Assembly (NCBI RefSeq): GCF_026891035.1
Contig: NZ_JAPTGG010000007.1
Location: 1-64,000, forward strand
Reading direction: 5' to 3'
From: Dasania phycosphaerae
GTDB lineage: Bacteria > Pseudomonadota > Gammaproteobacteria > Pseudomonadales > Dasaniaceae
Length of the DNA: 64,000 bases
The notes beneath the pieces were generated by a model that had not been told where the DNA came from, ran no database searches, and saw only the letters and a program-made list of their open reading frames with translations. A program made the position numbers and the translations under genes. Shown here one piece after another: positions 52,782 to 61,976 of the stretch; position 1 is the stretch's first letter, and each line of letters starts with the position of its first letter.

Positions 52782-53432
52782 ATGGCAAAATCTACTATTG
52801 CGGTCATTGATTATGGCATGGGTAATCTGCACTCAGTGGCTAGCGCACTGGAACATGTGGGTGACAATGTTGAGGTGCTGGTTAGCGGTGATCCCGAAAA
52901 AATTCTAGCAGCTGATCGAGTGCTGTTTCCTGGCGTAGGGGCAATACGCGATTGCATGGCAGAAATTTTGCGCTTAGGCATAGATCAAGTGGTGGCCGAG
53001 GCTATGCAGACTAAGCCCTTGTTGGCGATCTGCGTGGGCATGCAAGCCTTAATGCAGCGCAGCGAAGAAAACGGCGGTGTGGATTGCTTGGGCTTTTACC
53101 CCGGTGAGGTCAAATTTTTTGGCGAGCACTTACAAGATGCCAACGGCCAAAAGCTAAAAGTGCCGCACATGGGCTGGAACCATGTGCATCAGCAAAAGCC
53201 GCACCCTCTATGGGCTAATATTGCCCAGGACGAGCGCTTTTATTTTGTGCACAGTTTTTATGTACAGGCACAAGATAGCGATATGGTGATGGGCACTACC
53301 GACTATGGCGTTAATATTAATGCTGCGATTAGTCGAGATAATGTTTTTGCCGCGCAGTTTCATCCCGAAAAAAGCAGCACCGCAGGCCTGCAGTTGCTGC
53401 AAAACTTTTTAAGCTGGGATGGCCAAAGTTAA
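52782..53432 (+). CDS. hisH: Imidazole glycerol phosphate synthase, glutaminase subunit
   Basis: A 216-residue class I amidotransferase: IAVIDYGMGNLHSV start, nucleophile in LLAICVGMQAL, and QFHPEKSSTAGLQLL with the His-Glu pair. It passes ammonia to HisF. In many relatives hisA follows, but here hisF comes 51 bp later. Confidence 0.97.
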   Translation: MAKSTIAVIDYGMGNLHSVASALEHVGDNVEVLVSGDPEKILAADRVLFPGVGAIRDCMAEILRLGIDQVVAEAMQTKPLLAICVGMQALMQRSEENGGVDCLGFYPGEVKFFGEHLQDANGQKLKVPHMGWNHVHQQKPHPLWANIAQDERFYFVHSFYVQAQDSDMVMGTTDYGVNINAAISRDNVFAAQFHPEKSSTAGLQLLQNFLSWDGQS

Positions 53433-53483
53433 AACTAGTCGAGTAGATTTTTATAACGCCTGTCAGGCGCGTGAGTAAATAGT

Positions 53484-54257
53484 ATGGCTTTAGCAAAACG
53501 CATAATCCCCTGTTTGGATGTAGAGAACGGTCGCGTGGTCAAAGGGGTTAACTTTGTTGATATACGCGATGCCGGCGACCCGGTAGAGGTGGCCAAGCGC
53601 TACAACGAGCAGGGCGCTGATGAAATTACCTTTTTGGATATTACTGCCACTCACGAAGGCCGCGCCACTACCATACATACCGTAGAGCAAATTGCCGAGC
53701 AGGTATTTATCCCCTTAACCGTGGGCGGTGGCATACGTACGGTGGAAGATATACGGGCGATGTTAAATGCCGGGGCCGATAAAATTGGTATTAATTCGGC
53801 GGCGATTTATAACCCCGATTTTGTTAAAGAGGCTTCCGAAAAATTTGGTGCTCAGTGCATAGTGGTGGCCATAGATGCGAAAAAAGTCAGCGCTGCCGGT
53901 GAGCCACTGCGCTGGGAAATATTTACTCACGGCGGTCGCAAAGCTACGGGCATAGATGCGGTAGAGTGGGCGAAAAAAATGGCTGACTATGGTGCCGGTG
54001 AAATTTTATTAACTAGCATGGATGGCGATGGCACTAAGCTGGGTTTTGACTTGGCGCTAACGCGGGCGATTAGTGATGCGGTATGTGTGCCGGTGATCGC
54101 CTCTGGTGGTGTAGGCAACTTACAGCACTTAGTCGATGGCGTGAAAGAGGGCGGTGCCGATGCGGTGTTAGCGGCCAGCATTTTTCACTTTGGCGAATAT
54201 ACTGTGCCTGAGGCCAAGCGCTTTATGGCCGAGCAAGGCGTAGAAGTGCGTTTATAA
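53484..54257 (+). CDS. hisF: Imidazole glycerol phosphate synthase, cyclase subunit
   Basis: A 257-residue TIM barrel making IGP and AICAR. Marks: AKRIIPCLDVENGRVVKGVN, catalytic D in FLDITATHEGR, SMDGDGTKLGFDLAL, ASGGVGNLQHL. It is HisF, not the paralogous HisA. The AICAR released enters purine synthesis through purH at 4,548. Followed by a strong terminator. Confidence 0.97.
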   Translation: MALAKRIIPCLDVENGRVVKGVNFVDIRDAGDPVEVAKRYNEQGADEITFLDITATHEGRATTIHTVEQIAEQVFIPLTVGGGIRTVEDIRAMLNAGADKIGINSAAIYNPDFVKEASEKFGAQCIVVAIDAKKVSAAGEPLRWEIFTHGGRKATGIDAVEWAKKMADYGAGEILLTSMDGDGTKLGFDLALTRAISDAVCVPVIASGGVGNLQHLVDGVKEGGADAVLAASIFHFGEYTVPEAKRFMAEQGVEVRL

Positions 54258-54279
54258 CTTAAGCTAGCGCTAAAACGTC

Positions 54280-54308
54280 AAAAGCCCAGCTTGATGCTGG
54301 GCTTTTTT
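54280..54308. terminator. Terminator after hisF
   Basis: AAAAGCCCAGC, loop TTGAT, GCTGGGCTTTTTT: perfect arms with T tail, 22 bp past hisF. Confidence 0.94.
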
Positions 54309-54387
54309 ATGCGGCTAAAAACGCAAGGCAAATAAATTAGCCGCTGTGTTATTAGCAGCAATCGCTTAATCGCTGTGAAGAATATAA

Positions 54388-54621
54388 TTAGCTGGCTAAA
54401 GCGTTATGCAGTTGATCTAACGTTTTAGGCTCGGCTAAGGTCATAAATTCGATAAAATCTTCAAGGCCGCGTTTGGCCTCGTTTTTATCTTCAAATGGGC
54501 CTATAGATGAACCTTCCCTTGTGGAAAAATACCAGGCTCCCTGCGCTGCGAAAAAACGATCGGTTCTGACAGGGATAGGTGCACCGTATACATCTTCGGA
54601 TCTTTGCATCATATCGCTCAT
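54388..54621 (-). CDS. Small DUF6316-like protein
   Basis: A 77-residue protein: VRTDRFFAAQGAWYFSTREG, GPFEDKNEAKRGLEDFIEFM. The pattern of a tryptophan/aromatic strand, TREG and GPF followed by a helix is like DUF6316 (assignment from memory). Function unknown. It sits between hisF and the YibQ gene, on the minus strand. Confidence 0.7.
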   Translation of the reverse strand: MSDMMQRSEDVYGAPIPVRTDRFFAAQGAWYFSTREGSSIGPFEDKNEAKRGLEDFIEFMTLAEPKTLDQLHNALAS

Positions 54622-54779
54622 GGCTAGATTCAGTCTCAGCTCTTGTTAAGTTTCCAATAGTTTAGCGTGATTTCTATGATATGGAACCGTTTTTTTGGCC
54701 GTTTATCCCTGTTTTGGTGTATTTGTCGAAATAAAAACTAAGTCCATAATTTTTTTGGCGCTGCGACATAGTTTTGGTG

Positions 54780-55598
54780 TTATTTAATTGTCGCCAGTGC
54801 CGGGCTGGAATGGGAGTTACTGCTGCACGGTTTAAACAGCAGTTGCTCCAGAGCCTGCTGTGGCTGGCAGGGCTGGCTAGTAGGCAATAAAAACCTAGAG
54901 GCTAATTGCTGCTTATAACCGCGCAAGCTCAGGGCCGGTAGCGCCTGCTGTAGCACGGCGATGGTCTCGGGGTAGGGGTGGCCTATGGCTACCGCATAGC
55001 CCTGTTTATTGGCCAGGCGCAGCAGTTTTTCAAACTGGCGGCTAATGGCGGCAGGGTTGCGTTGGTTGTCTAAGAATATATCGCGCTTTAAATGGGGGAT
55101 GTGATAGCGCTTGGCGGTTTGCTCTGCCACGGTGAGGGGGCTGGTGCGGCTATCCAAAAAATACAGCTGCTGGCGTTTTAGCTCAGCCATCAGCCAGGCC
55201 ATGGGCTTGGGCATTTGGGTGAGCAGGCTGCCCATGTGATTGTTAAGGCCTGTCACATGGGGGATGGCCTCGAGGTTTTGTTGCAAGCGGCTGGTGAACT
55301 GTTGCTCGTTAAGGTTAGGGGCAAGTTCCCCAGGCCCTGCCGAGGTGCCGTCTATGGTGCTCATGGGGGCATGCAGTAGCACCTCTTTACCCAGCTGGTG
55401 GGCCAGCTCGGCTAACTTTGGGCCGTTGGGGCTGTGGGGCAGCACCGCATAATTAACTGGGCCGGGCAGCTGTATGGCTTGTTGCCCCAACTCATAGCTG
55501 TGGCCTATATCATCGATAACGATAATAACCGTAGGTTGTTTGGCATGGCTGCTTAGGCTTAAGCAGCTCAGCATGATTAGGGCGAGCAGTGCTTTCAT
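54780..55598 (-). CDS. YibQ-family divergent polysaccharide deacetylase
   Basis: A 272-residue secreted protein (signal 1-19, ends SSHA). Family marks: VIIVIDDIGHSYELGQQ, LLHAPMSTID, NNHMGSLLTQ, and AIGHPYPETIAVLQQ. The group has a NodB-like fold; function is not proven. It is the last gene of a gpmI-envC-ctpA-yibQ run, starting 10 bp after ctpA. Confidence 0.92.
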   Translation of the reverse strand: MKALLALIMLSCLSLSSHAKQPTVIIVIDDIGHSYELGQQAIQLPGPVNYAVLPHSPNGPKLAELAHQLGKEVLLHAPMSTIDGTSAGPGELAPNLNEQQFTSRLQQNLEAIPHVTGLNNHMGSLLTQMPKPMAWLMAELKRQQLYFLDSRTSPLTVAEQTAKRYHIPHLKRDIFLDNQRNPAAISRQFEKLLRLANKQGYAVAIGHPYPETIAVLQQALPALSLRGYKQQLASRFLLPTSQPCQPQQALEQLLFKPCSSNSHSSPALATIK

Positions 55599-55607
55599 AG
55601 GGTTTTA

Positions 55608-56990
55608 CTATAAAGCCTTGCTGGCTGATGCGGGTTGGCTATGTTCTAACGGGGTTTTACCAGCGTTTAAAATGTTTAAACCCTTGAGTAGGTTGAGGGC
55701 CTCATAGAGTTGGTTGTCGCGGTTAAACAGGGCGGTATCCAACTTTTTACGGCGCTCTTTGCTGGTGCTCTCTTCGCCGTTGCCGCTTTTTAAATGGCCC
55801 TTAAGGTCGGCTTCGGTAATGCCTCCGCGGGTTTTAATGGTTTCGATTTTGGCGCGCTCTACTTCTATATCGGGGGCTATGCCCTGTGCTTGTATAGAGC
55901 GGCCGCTGGGGGTGTAGTAGCGGGCGGTGGTGAGTTTAATGGCGCGGTTTTCAGCTATGGGGACCACGCTTTGCACCGAACCTTTACCAAAACTGTTGGT
56001 GCCCATAATGACCGCGCGGCGATGATCTTGCAGGGCGCCGGCTACGATCTCTGAGGCTGAGGCCGAGCCGCCGTTAATTAATACCACTACTGGGGTGCCA
56101 TCTATTAAGTCGCTGCCGGTGGCGGAGTGGCGGAAGTCGGCATTTTCTATGCGGCCCAGGGTGTAAACGATTAACCCCTCTTTTACTAGGGCATCTACCA
56201 CTTCTACCGAGCTTTGCAGGACGCCGCCGGGGTTGTTGCGTAAATCTATAATCAGGCCTTTAAGAGGCTTGTTGGCGCTGTGGGTTTTTTTCAGTATGTC
56301 TTGAAACTCTTGCCCGGTATTGGCTTGAAACTGGGCTATGCGCACATATTGGTAACCGGGTTCTAGCTCTTTATTTTTGACGCTGGCTACTTTGATGATG
56401 TCGCGCTTAAGGGTGATATCAAAAGGTTGGGCGGTACCTTCGCGCACTATGGTGATATTGATTTTGCTGCCCTTGGGGCCGCGCATTAGCTTGACCGCCT
56501 CGCTTAGGTTTAGGCCTTTAACCGGCTGGTCGCCCAATTTAATAATTAGGTCGCCAGGTTCTATGCCCGCTTTATCGGCGGGGGTGTCGTCTATGGGGGT
56601 GATGACTTTAACAAAGCCATTTTCCATGCCCACTTCCATACCCAGGCCGCCAAACTCTCCCGAGGTGTTGACTTGCAGGTCGTCGTAGGAGTCCTCGTTT
56701 AAATAATTAGAGTGTGGGTCTAAGCCCTCTAACATGCCCTGTATGGCGTATTCCAATAGGGTTTCATCATCCACTTCTTCTACATAGCTTAAGCGTATGT
56801 GGTTGAATACATCGGCAAAGGTGCGCAGTTCGTCTAAGGGCAGTTTGCCCATTTGCTCTTCATTTTGCGTAGGGGCGCTATGCTCGGCCTCATCATCGTT
56901 TTGGGCTTGCGCCAAGCCTGCAAAGGACAGCAGTGCTGCGCATAGGGTTAAGCTGGGTAGGGTGGCCAGTGAAAAAGGCAGTAGCGTCAT
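55608..56990 (-). CDS. ctpA: Carboxy-terminal processing protease, S41 family
   Basis: A 460-residue periplasmic protease. Signal 1-29 (ends LAQA); PDZ domain about 100-180 (GLGMEVGMENGFVKVITPID, AGIEPGDLIIKLGD); catalytic serine in GGSASASEIVAGAL and lysine in FGKGSVQSVV. In Pseudomonas CtpA works with a TPR lipoprotein to cut peptidoglycan endopeptidases. Context with envC supports a cell-wall role. Confidence 0.94.
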   Translation of the reverse strand: MTLLPFSLATLPSLTLCAALLSFAGLAQAQNDDEAEHSAPTQNEEQMGKLPLDELRTFADVFNHIRLSYVEEVDDETLLEYAIQGMLEGLDPHSNYLNEDSYDDLQVNTSGEFGGLGMEVGMENGFVKVITPIDDTPADKAGIEPGDLIIKLGDQPVKGLNLSEAVKLMRGPKGSKINITIVREGTAQPFDITLKRDIIKVASVKNKELEPGYQYVRIAQFQANTGQEFQDILKKTHSANKPLKGLIIDLRNNPGGVLQSSVEVVDALVKEGLIVYTLGRIENADFRHSATGSDLIDGTPVVVLINGGSASASEIVAGALQDHRRAVIMGTNSFGKGSVQSVVPIAENRAIKLTTARYYTPSGRSIQAQGIAPDIEVERAKIETIKTRGGITEADLKGHLKSGNGEESTSKERRKKLDTALFNRDNQLYEALNLLKGLNILNAGKTPLEHSQPASASKAL

Positions 56991-57072
56991 GAATAGTCCT
57001 TATTGGTTTGGCTGGGCTAGTGATGTTTAAGCCATGGGGCTGATTGTAACTGGCTTATAGGCTGGTGTCAGT

Positions 57073-58254
57073 TTAGCTGCGTTTGCACCACAGTGCGGGG
57101 TTGCTGGGTTTGCCGTTGTGGCGTATTTCAAAATAAACGCCGCTTTGTTGTTGGCCGCCACTGTTGCCGGTGGTGGCTATGATCTCGCCGCTGCTCACCC
57201 AGTCGCCAGTTTCGCGTAATAAGCTTTGGTTGTGGCCGTATAGGCTCATATAGTCATCGCCGTGATCAATAATAATAAGCAAGCCGTAGCCGCGCAGCCA
57301 GTCGGAAAAAACTACGCGGCCATGGTGTATGGCTTTAATGCTGCTACCAGCGTTGGCGCGTATGTTTACCCCCTGCCAACGCAGCTCACTGTTGCTGCGG
57401 CGGCTGCCAAAGCTGTTGCTGGCTTTGCCAACCAGAGGCCAGGGTAGTTTGCCTTTGAGTTGTGCAAAGGGGCGGTAATCTGTGGGTATGCTGATGTTGG
57501 CAATGGTTTGCTCTACCGCTTCGATTAAGCGTTCCAGTTCTGCTCTATCCTGATTGAGTTTGCTAAGGTGCTGGTGCTTGCTTTTAATGCTGCTGTTAAT
57601 TTTGGCCAGGCTTTGCTCACGGGTGCTTTTATTGCTGAGCAGGGCTTTATGCTCTTGCTGCAGCTGTGCTTTAGCTTGTTTTAGCGTTTCGGTTTTTTGC
57701 TGTATCGCGGGCTCTAGTTTGTTGATGTTGGCTATGGTGTCGGCATAGGCCGATACTTGCTGGGCGCGGGCGCGGTTAAAATAATCGTAATAGGCCAGTG
57801 CCCGGCTGAGTTTTTCTGGGTCTTCTTGGTTCAGCAAGACCTTGAGTTTTTTCTGCTGCCCGATTTGAAACGCCGAGCGTATTTGCTGCTCGATTTGCTG
57901 CTGTTGCTGCCGCTTTTGGCCTTGTAGAGCATGGCGCTGGCTTTGCAGTTGTTGCAGCGCTTTTTGTTCGCTATTAAGTTGCTGCTGGGTTTTGCTAATT
58001 TGAGTTTGCAGCTGGCCTATATTGATTTCGGCTTGTCGCAATGCGTTTTCTAATTCGGAGCGCTGTGATTGAAAACCCGACAATAGTTTTTTTAATTGTG
58101 CCACTTCTTTGCTTAATTGTTGCAGCTGGGCTTTATTGGCGCGGCTGTCATCGGCTAGCGCAGCGCTAATATTCAGGCATAGGCAGGCACACAGGGCTAG
58201 GTAAACAGCGCGGCGTAAAACAAATATCGCTAGCGGTAGGCGCATATTGGCCAT
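57073..58254 (-). CDS. envC: EnvC-like murein hydrolase activator
   Basis: A 393-residue protein with signal peptide, a long coiled coil (about 38-260, many Q/L heptads), and a C-terminal LytM domain. The LytM zinc site looks degenerate (SLYGHNQSL in place of HxH), as expected for EnvC, which activates amidases AmiA/B and recruits to FtsEX at division rather than cutting itself. 82 bp upstream of ctpA. Confidence 0.93.
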   Translation of the reverse strand: MANMRLPLAIFVLRRAVYLALCACLCLNISAALADDSRANKAQLQQLSKEVAQLKKLLSGFQSQRSELENALRQAEINIGQLQTQISKTQQQLNSEQKALQQLQSQRHALQGQKRQQQQQIEQQIRSAFQIGQQKKLKVLLNQEDPEKLSRALAYYDYFNRARAQQVSAYADTIANINKLEPAIQQKTETLKQAKAQLQQEHKALLSNKSTREQSLAKINSSIKSKHQHLSKLNQDRAELERLIEAVEQTIANISIPTDYRPFAQLKGKLPWPLVGKASNSFGSRRSNSELRWQGVNIRANAGSSIKAIHHGRVVFSDWLRGYGLLIIIDHGDDYMSLYGHNQSLLRETGDWVSSGEIIATTGNSGGQQQSGVYFEIRHNGKPSNPALWCKRS

Positions 58255-58384
58255 GGCGGAGCAGCCTCTTTTATTATCAATGTTGTGCGGGCTATAAGAG
58301 TATGGTGTTGGCTGTTTGGTTCAGCATCTGGTTTAGCTTTTTATAAAGCGGGCTGGCTCGGCAGCCCGCTTTATAGTGAGGGGC

Positions 58385-59944
58385 TTAATCTGCAATGTTT
58401 AACAGTGATTCGCCCGTCATCTCTGCCGGTTGCTTTAGCCCCATTAGCGCTAGCATGGTGGGGGCAACATCCGCTAAGCGGCCGTTTGGCTTGGCTATGC
58501 TCACGGTGCGCTTGCCTACATAGACAAAAGGCACATGCTCGGTAGTGTGCTGGGTGTGGGCCTGGCCAGACTCGTGATCGTGCATTTGCTCACAGTTGCC
58601 GTGGTCGGCGGTGATTAGGCAGTCGAAGCCATGGGCTAGGGCCGCATCGGTGACGGCTTTAACACTGGCATCTATGGCTTCGGCGGCTTTAACGGCAGCG
58701 CTGAATACGCCGGTATGGCCTACCATGTCGCCATTGGCATAGTTGCAGATAATGGCGTCGTACTTACCGCTGGCCATGGCGGCGCAGAGTTTTTCGGTGA
58801 CTTCAGGGGCGCTCATTTCCGGTTTTAAATCGTAGGTGGCTACATCCGGTGAGGGGATGAGCTCGCGGTCTTCGCCTTGGTATAGGGATTCACGGCCACC
58901 GCTAAAAAAGAAGGTGACGTGGGCGTACTTTTCAGTTTCGGCTATGCGCAGTTGTTTTTTGCCCAGCTTCGCCATTAATTCGCCAAAGCTGTTGGTTAGC
59001 TTTTCGGGGGGGAAGGCGCAGTCGGCTTTAATGTCAGCAGCGTATTCGGTGCTCATTACAAAGCTGGCCAGTGCTGGGGTTTTAGCGCGTTCAAAGCCAG
59101 CAAAGTCACTGTCGACAAAGGCGCGGGTGATTTCTCTGGCGCGGTCGGCTCTAAAGTTCATAAAAATTACGCTGTCGCCATCGTTAATGCTGGCTTCGGC
59201 TTCACCCTCTGCCTGTATGACGCTGGGGGCGACAAACTCATCGTTTTCGTCGCGGGCATAGGCGGCGGCTAAGGCTGCGCTGGCATTGTCGTAGCGGTAG
59301 GCGGCTTTAGCCTGGGTGAGCAATTCGTAGGCGGGTTGTACGCGCTCCCAGCGATTGTCTCTATCCATGACGTGGTAGCGGCCCACCAAGCTGGCGATGC
59401 GGCCGCAGCCTAGCTGCTTAAATTGCTGGTCTAATGCTTGTAGTGAGGGCAGCGCGCTGCGCGGCGGCGTGTCGCGACCATCTAAAAAGGCATGTACATA
59501 GACTTTTTCGGCACCGCGTTGGGCAGCCATCTTCACCATGGCGGCAATATGATTTTCATGGCTGTGTACGCCACCGGCTGAAAGCAGGCCGAAAATATGT
59601 ACTGCTTTACCTTGGGCTTGAGCCTTGTCTATGGCGTTGATGTACGCGGGGTTTTGAAAAAAATCACCGTCGGCTATGGCCTTGTCTATGCGGCTGATAT
59701 TTTGGTAAACCACACGCCCGGCTCCCAGGCTCATGTGGCCCACTTCTGAGTTACCCATTTGCCCTTCGGGTAGGCCTACGTCGGGGCCTGAACCTGAGAT
59801 TAAAGTGTTGGGGTATTGCTTGAGCAAGTTATCCCAGTTGGGTGTGTGGGCGTGGTATATGGCATTGTCTTCGGGGGCTTCGCGATGACCCCAGCCATCC
59901 AGAATGACTAAAACGACAGGCTTTTTTGGGTTTTCAGTATTCAT
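58385..59944 (-). CDS. gpmI: 2,3-bisphosphoglycerate-independent phosphoglycerate mutase
   Basis: A 519-residue manganese enzyme interconverting 2- and 3-phosphoglycerate. Marks: VILDGWGHREAPEDNAI, active-site serine in MGNSEVGHMSLGAGR, HAFLDGRDTPP, TADHGNCEQM. ATG at 59,944 (MNTENPKK); the extra 16 codons upstream are unlikely. It heads the minus-strand cell-wall run and is divergent from the rhodanese-grxC-secB-trmL group. Confidence 0.97.
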   Translation of the reverse strand: MNTENPKKPVVLVILDGWGHREAPEDNAIYHAHTPNWDNLLKQYPNTLISGSGPDVGLPEGQMGNSEVGHMSLGAGRVVYQNISRIDKAIADGDFFQNPAYINAIDKAQAQGKAVHIFGLLSAGGVHSHENHIAAMVKMAAQRGAEKVYVHAFLDGRDTPPRSALPSLQALDQQFKQLGCGRIASLVGRYHVMDRDNRWERVQPAYELLTQAKAAYRYDNASAALAAAYARDENDEFVAPSVIQAEGEAEASINDGDSVIFMNFRADRAREITRAFVDSDFAGFERAKTPALASFVMSTEYAADIKADCAFPPEKLTNSFGELMAKLGKKQLRIAETEKYAHVTFFFSGGRESLYQGEDRELIPSPDVATYDLKPEMSAPEVTEKLCAAMASGKYDAIICNYANGDMVGHTGVFSAAVKAAEAIDASVKAVTDAALAHGFDCLITADHGNCEQMHDHESGQAHTQHTTEHVPFVYVGKRTVSIAKPNGRLADVAPTMLALMGLKQPAEMTGESLLNIAD

Positions 59945-60243
59945 AATGTCTCTATAGTGGTGATAAATGGCGGCGATAAATGATGGTGACAACTCGCAAG
60001 GGCGCTGTTAATCCCAGTAAGGGCTTGAAGACTGGCTTTTTGCCCTTATCTCTAAGGCAGCGAATTTTACCGGTATTGGCTGGGTTTGGCTAATAGCGAT
60101 GCGGCTAATCTGAGAGTGGCGATTTAGCCGTGAGAAAAGCGCCTAGGCTGTGTATAATCGCCAGCTTTGCTAGGGCATATAGCCGCAGCAACTTGCTGTG
60201 GTGGGCGCTAGCCCTTGAATACTGGTTTAGGTAATACATAGAT

Positions 60244-60657
60244 ATGGCATTGTTTGTAGAATTTTTAGGGCAACAGTGGATGCTCGCCAGCGCTGTTTTG
60301 GTGTGTTTTGTTCTGCTAATGAAGTATGAATCACAAAAAGGCGGTGCCAGCTTGTCACCGCAACAAATGATCAATAAAGTTAATAAAGAGCAGGCGGTGG
60401 TTATTGATTTGCGGGATAAGGCTGAATTTAAAGCTGGCCATATCGTTGATGCCATTAATATCCCCTCCAGTAGCTTTGCGACTCGTTTAGGTGAATTAGA
60501 GCCTTACCGTGACCGGCCTATAGTGCTGGTATGCAAAATGGGTCAACACTCAGGGGCTGCAGGTAAGCAGCTATCGGCGGCGGGCTTTGAGCAGGTGTTT
60601 AGGCTTAGCGGCGGTATGATGGAGTGGAAAAGCATGCAGTTACCCGAGGTATCATAA
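60244..60657 (+). CDS. Membrane-anchored rhodanese-like sulfurtransferase
   Basis: A 137-residue protein with one N-terminal membrane helix (about 11-24) and a rhodanese domain with VIDLRDKAEFKAGHI and active cysteine in VLVCKMGQHSG. Its stop overlaps the grxC start (TAATG). Homologous to the Pseudomonas gene at the same place. Confidence 0.94.
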   Translation: MALFVEFLGQQWMLASAVLVCFVLLMKYESQKGGASLSPQQMINKVNKEQAVVIDLRDKAEFKAGHIVDAINIPSSSFATRLGELEPYRDRPIVLVCKMGQHSGAAGKQLSAAGFEQVFRLSGGMMEWKSMQLPEVS

Positions 60658-60920
60658 TGGCTGTAGAAGTATTAATGTATAGCTCTAATTACTGCCCTTT
60701 TTGCATGCGTGCTAAGCAGTTATTACAGAGCAAGGGCGTAGCGATAAAAGAGTTAATCGTGGACGGCAACCCTGAATTGCGTCAAGAGATGATGCAAAAG
60801 AGCGGCCGCCACACCGTGCCACAGATATGGATAGGTGATACTCATGTCGGTGGTTGTGATGATTTGTTTGCGCTGGAACGCGCAGGGGAATTCGACGCAT
60901 TAGTACAGTGTGCTGGCTAG
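60657..60920 (+). CDS. grxC: Glutaredoxin 3
   Basis: An 87-residue monothiol-disulfide carrier with redox site CPFC (NYCPFCMRAK), HTVPQIWIGD and GGCDDLFALE. CPFC replaces the CPYC of E. coli Grx3. ATG at 60,657 is preferred to an in-frame start 11 codons upstream in the rhodanese gene. Translationally coupled to that gene. Confidence 0.95.
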   Translation: MAVEVLMYSSNYCPFCMRAKQLLQSKGVAIKELIVDGNPELRQEMMQKSGRHTVPQIWIGDTHVGGCDDLFALERAGEFDALVQCAG

Positions 60921-60949
60921 TGTAAATACAATAAAGAAGAGGTGTCAGC

Positions 60950-61426
60950 ATGGCTGAGAATGAACAACAATTTGCAGTACAACGTTTATACGTTAAAGAC
61001 GTATCTTTTGAAGCGCCTTTAGGTGCCGAAGTTTTTACCAAACAGTGGCAGCCCGAGATACAAGTAGATTTAGGTAGCAAAAATAACAAGCTGTCTGATG
61101 ACCAATACGAAGTGACTTTGTCGGTAACCATCACTGGCAAGCTAGATGATAGCGTGGCCTTTTTAATTGAAGTGCATCAAGCAGGCATATTCCTTATTAA
61201 AGGTTTAGAGGATGAGCAGTTGCGCCGTGCGGTTAGCATTATGTGTCCTAACCTGCTATTCCCCTATGTGCGCGAAGCCGTAGATAACCTGGCGATTAAA
61301 GGTGGTTTCCCCGCCATAGGCTTACAGCCAGTAAACTTTGAAGCTTTATACATGCAAGCCATGCAAAAAGCCGCCGCTGAGCAGCAAGCACAAGCTGAAG
61401 CACCGGCTGCACCCGAAGCGCACTAA
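60950..61426 (+). CDS. secB: Export chaperone SecB
   Basis: A 158-residue tetrameric chaperone: FAVQRLYVKDVSFEAPLGAE, SVTITGKLDDSVAFLIEVHQ, CPNLLFPYVREAV, and a variable Ala/Gln-rich tail. It keeps preproteins unfolded and hands them to SecA. 30 bp after grxC, with a terminator downstream. Confidence 0.97.
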   Translation: MAENEQQFAVQRLYVKDVSFEAPLGAEVFTKQWQPEIQVDLGSKNNKLSDDQYEVTLSVTITGKLDDSVAFLIEVHQAGIFLIKGLEDEQLRRAVSIMCPNLLFPYVREAVDNLAIKGGFPAIGLQPVNFEALYMQAMQKAAAEQQAQAEAPAAPEAH

Positions 61427-61442
61427 GTTTGAAAGCGCTACT

Positions 61443-61474
61443 AAAAAACCGCAGTGATTAGCTGCGGTTTTTTA
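61443..61474. terminator. Terminator after secB
   Basis: AAAAAACCGCAG, loop TGATTAG, CTGCGGTTTTTT: perfect hairpin with T run, 17 bp past secB. Confidence 0.94.
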
Positions 61475-61511
61475 GTTTAGGGCGAGCCAAAAAGTACATT
61501 GAGAGAGCCTT

Positions 61512-61976
61512 ATGTTTCATATTGCCTTATTCGAACCGCGTATAGCCCCTAATACGGGCAATATTATTCGCTTGATAGCCAATAACGGTTGTCAGTTGCA
61601 TATTATTGAGCCCATGGGTTTTGATTTTGAAGAGAAAAAATTGCGCCGCGCTGGCCTGGACTATAGCGACTTAAGCCGCGTAACGCGCTACCCCGATTAC
61701 GCCGCTTTTAAAGAGGCGATGGGCGATAGGCGCATATTGGCATGCACCACTAAAGGCAGCAGGCCCCATGATCAGCTGCAATACCAGGCTGATGATGTAT
61801 TGTTGTTTGGTTCAGAAACCAGCGGCTTGCCCGATGAGGTGATGAATAGCATAGCCTTAGAAAACCGCCTGCGTATTCCTATGCAGCCTAATAGTCGCAG
61901 TTTGAATTTGTCTAACTCGGTAGCGATTATTAGTTATGAGGCTTGGCGGCAACAGGGCTTTGCTGGCGGCGTATGA
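61512..61976 (+). CDS. trmL: tRNA (cytidine34/uridine34-2'-O)-methyltransferase
   Basis: A 154-residue SPOUT enzyme that modifies the wobble base of tRNA-Leu. Marks: LFEPRIAPNTGNIIRLIANN, LLFGSETSGLPDEV (knot), and NSRSLNLSNSVAIISYE. GAGAG lies before ATG. Order after secB is as in Pseudomonas. Confidence 0.96.
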   Translation: MFHIALFEPRIAPNTGNIIRLIANNGCQLHIIEPMGFDFEEKKLRRAGLDYSDLSRVTRYPDYAAFKEAMGDRRILACTTKGSRPHDQLQYQADDVLLFGSETSGLPDEVMNSIALENRLRIPMQPNSRSLNLSNSVAIISYEAWRQQGFAGGV

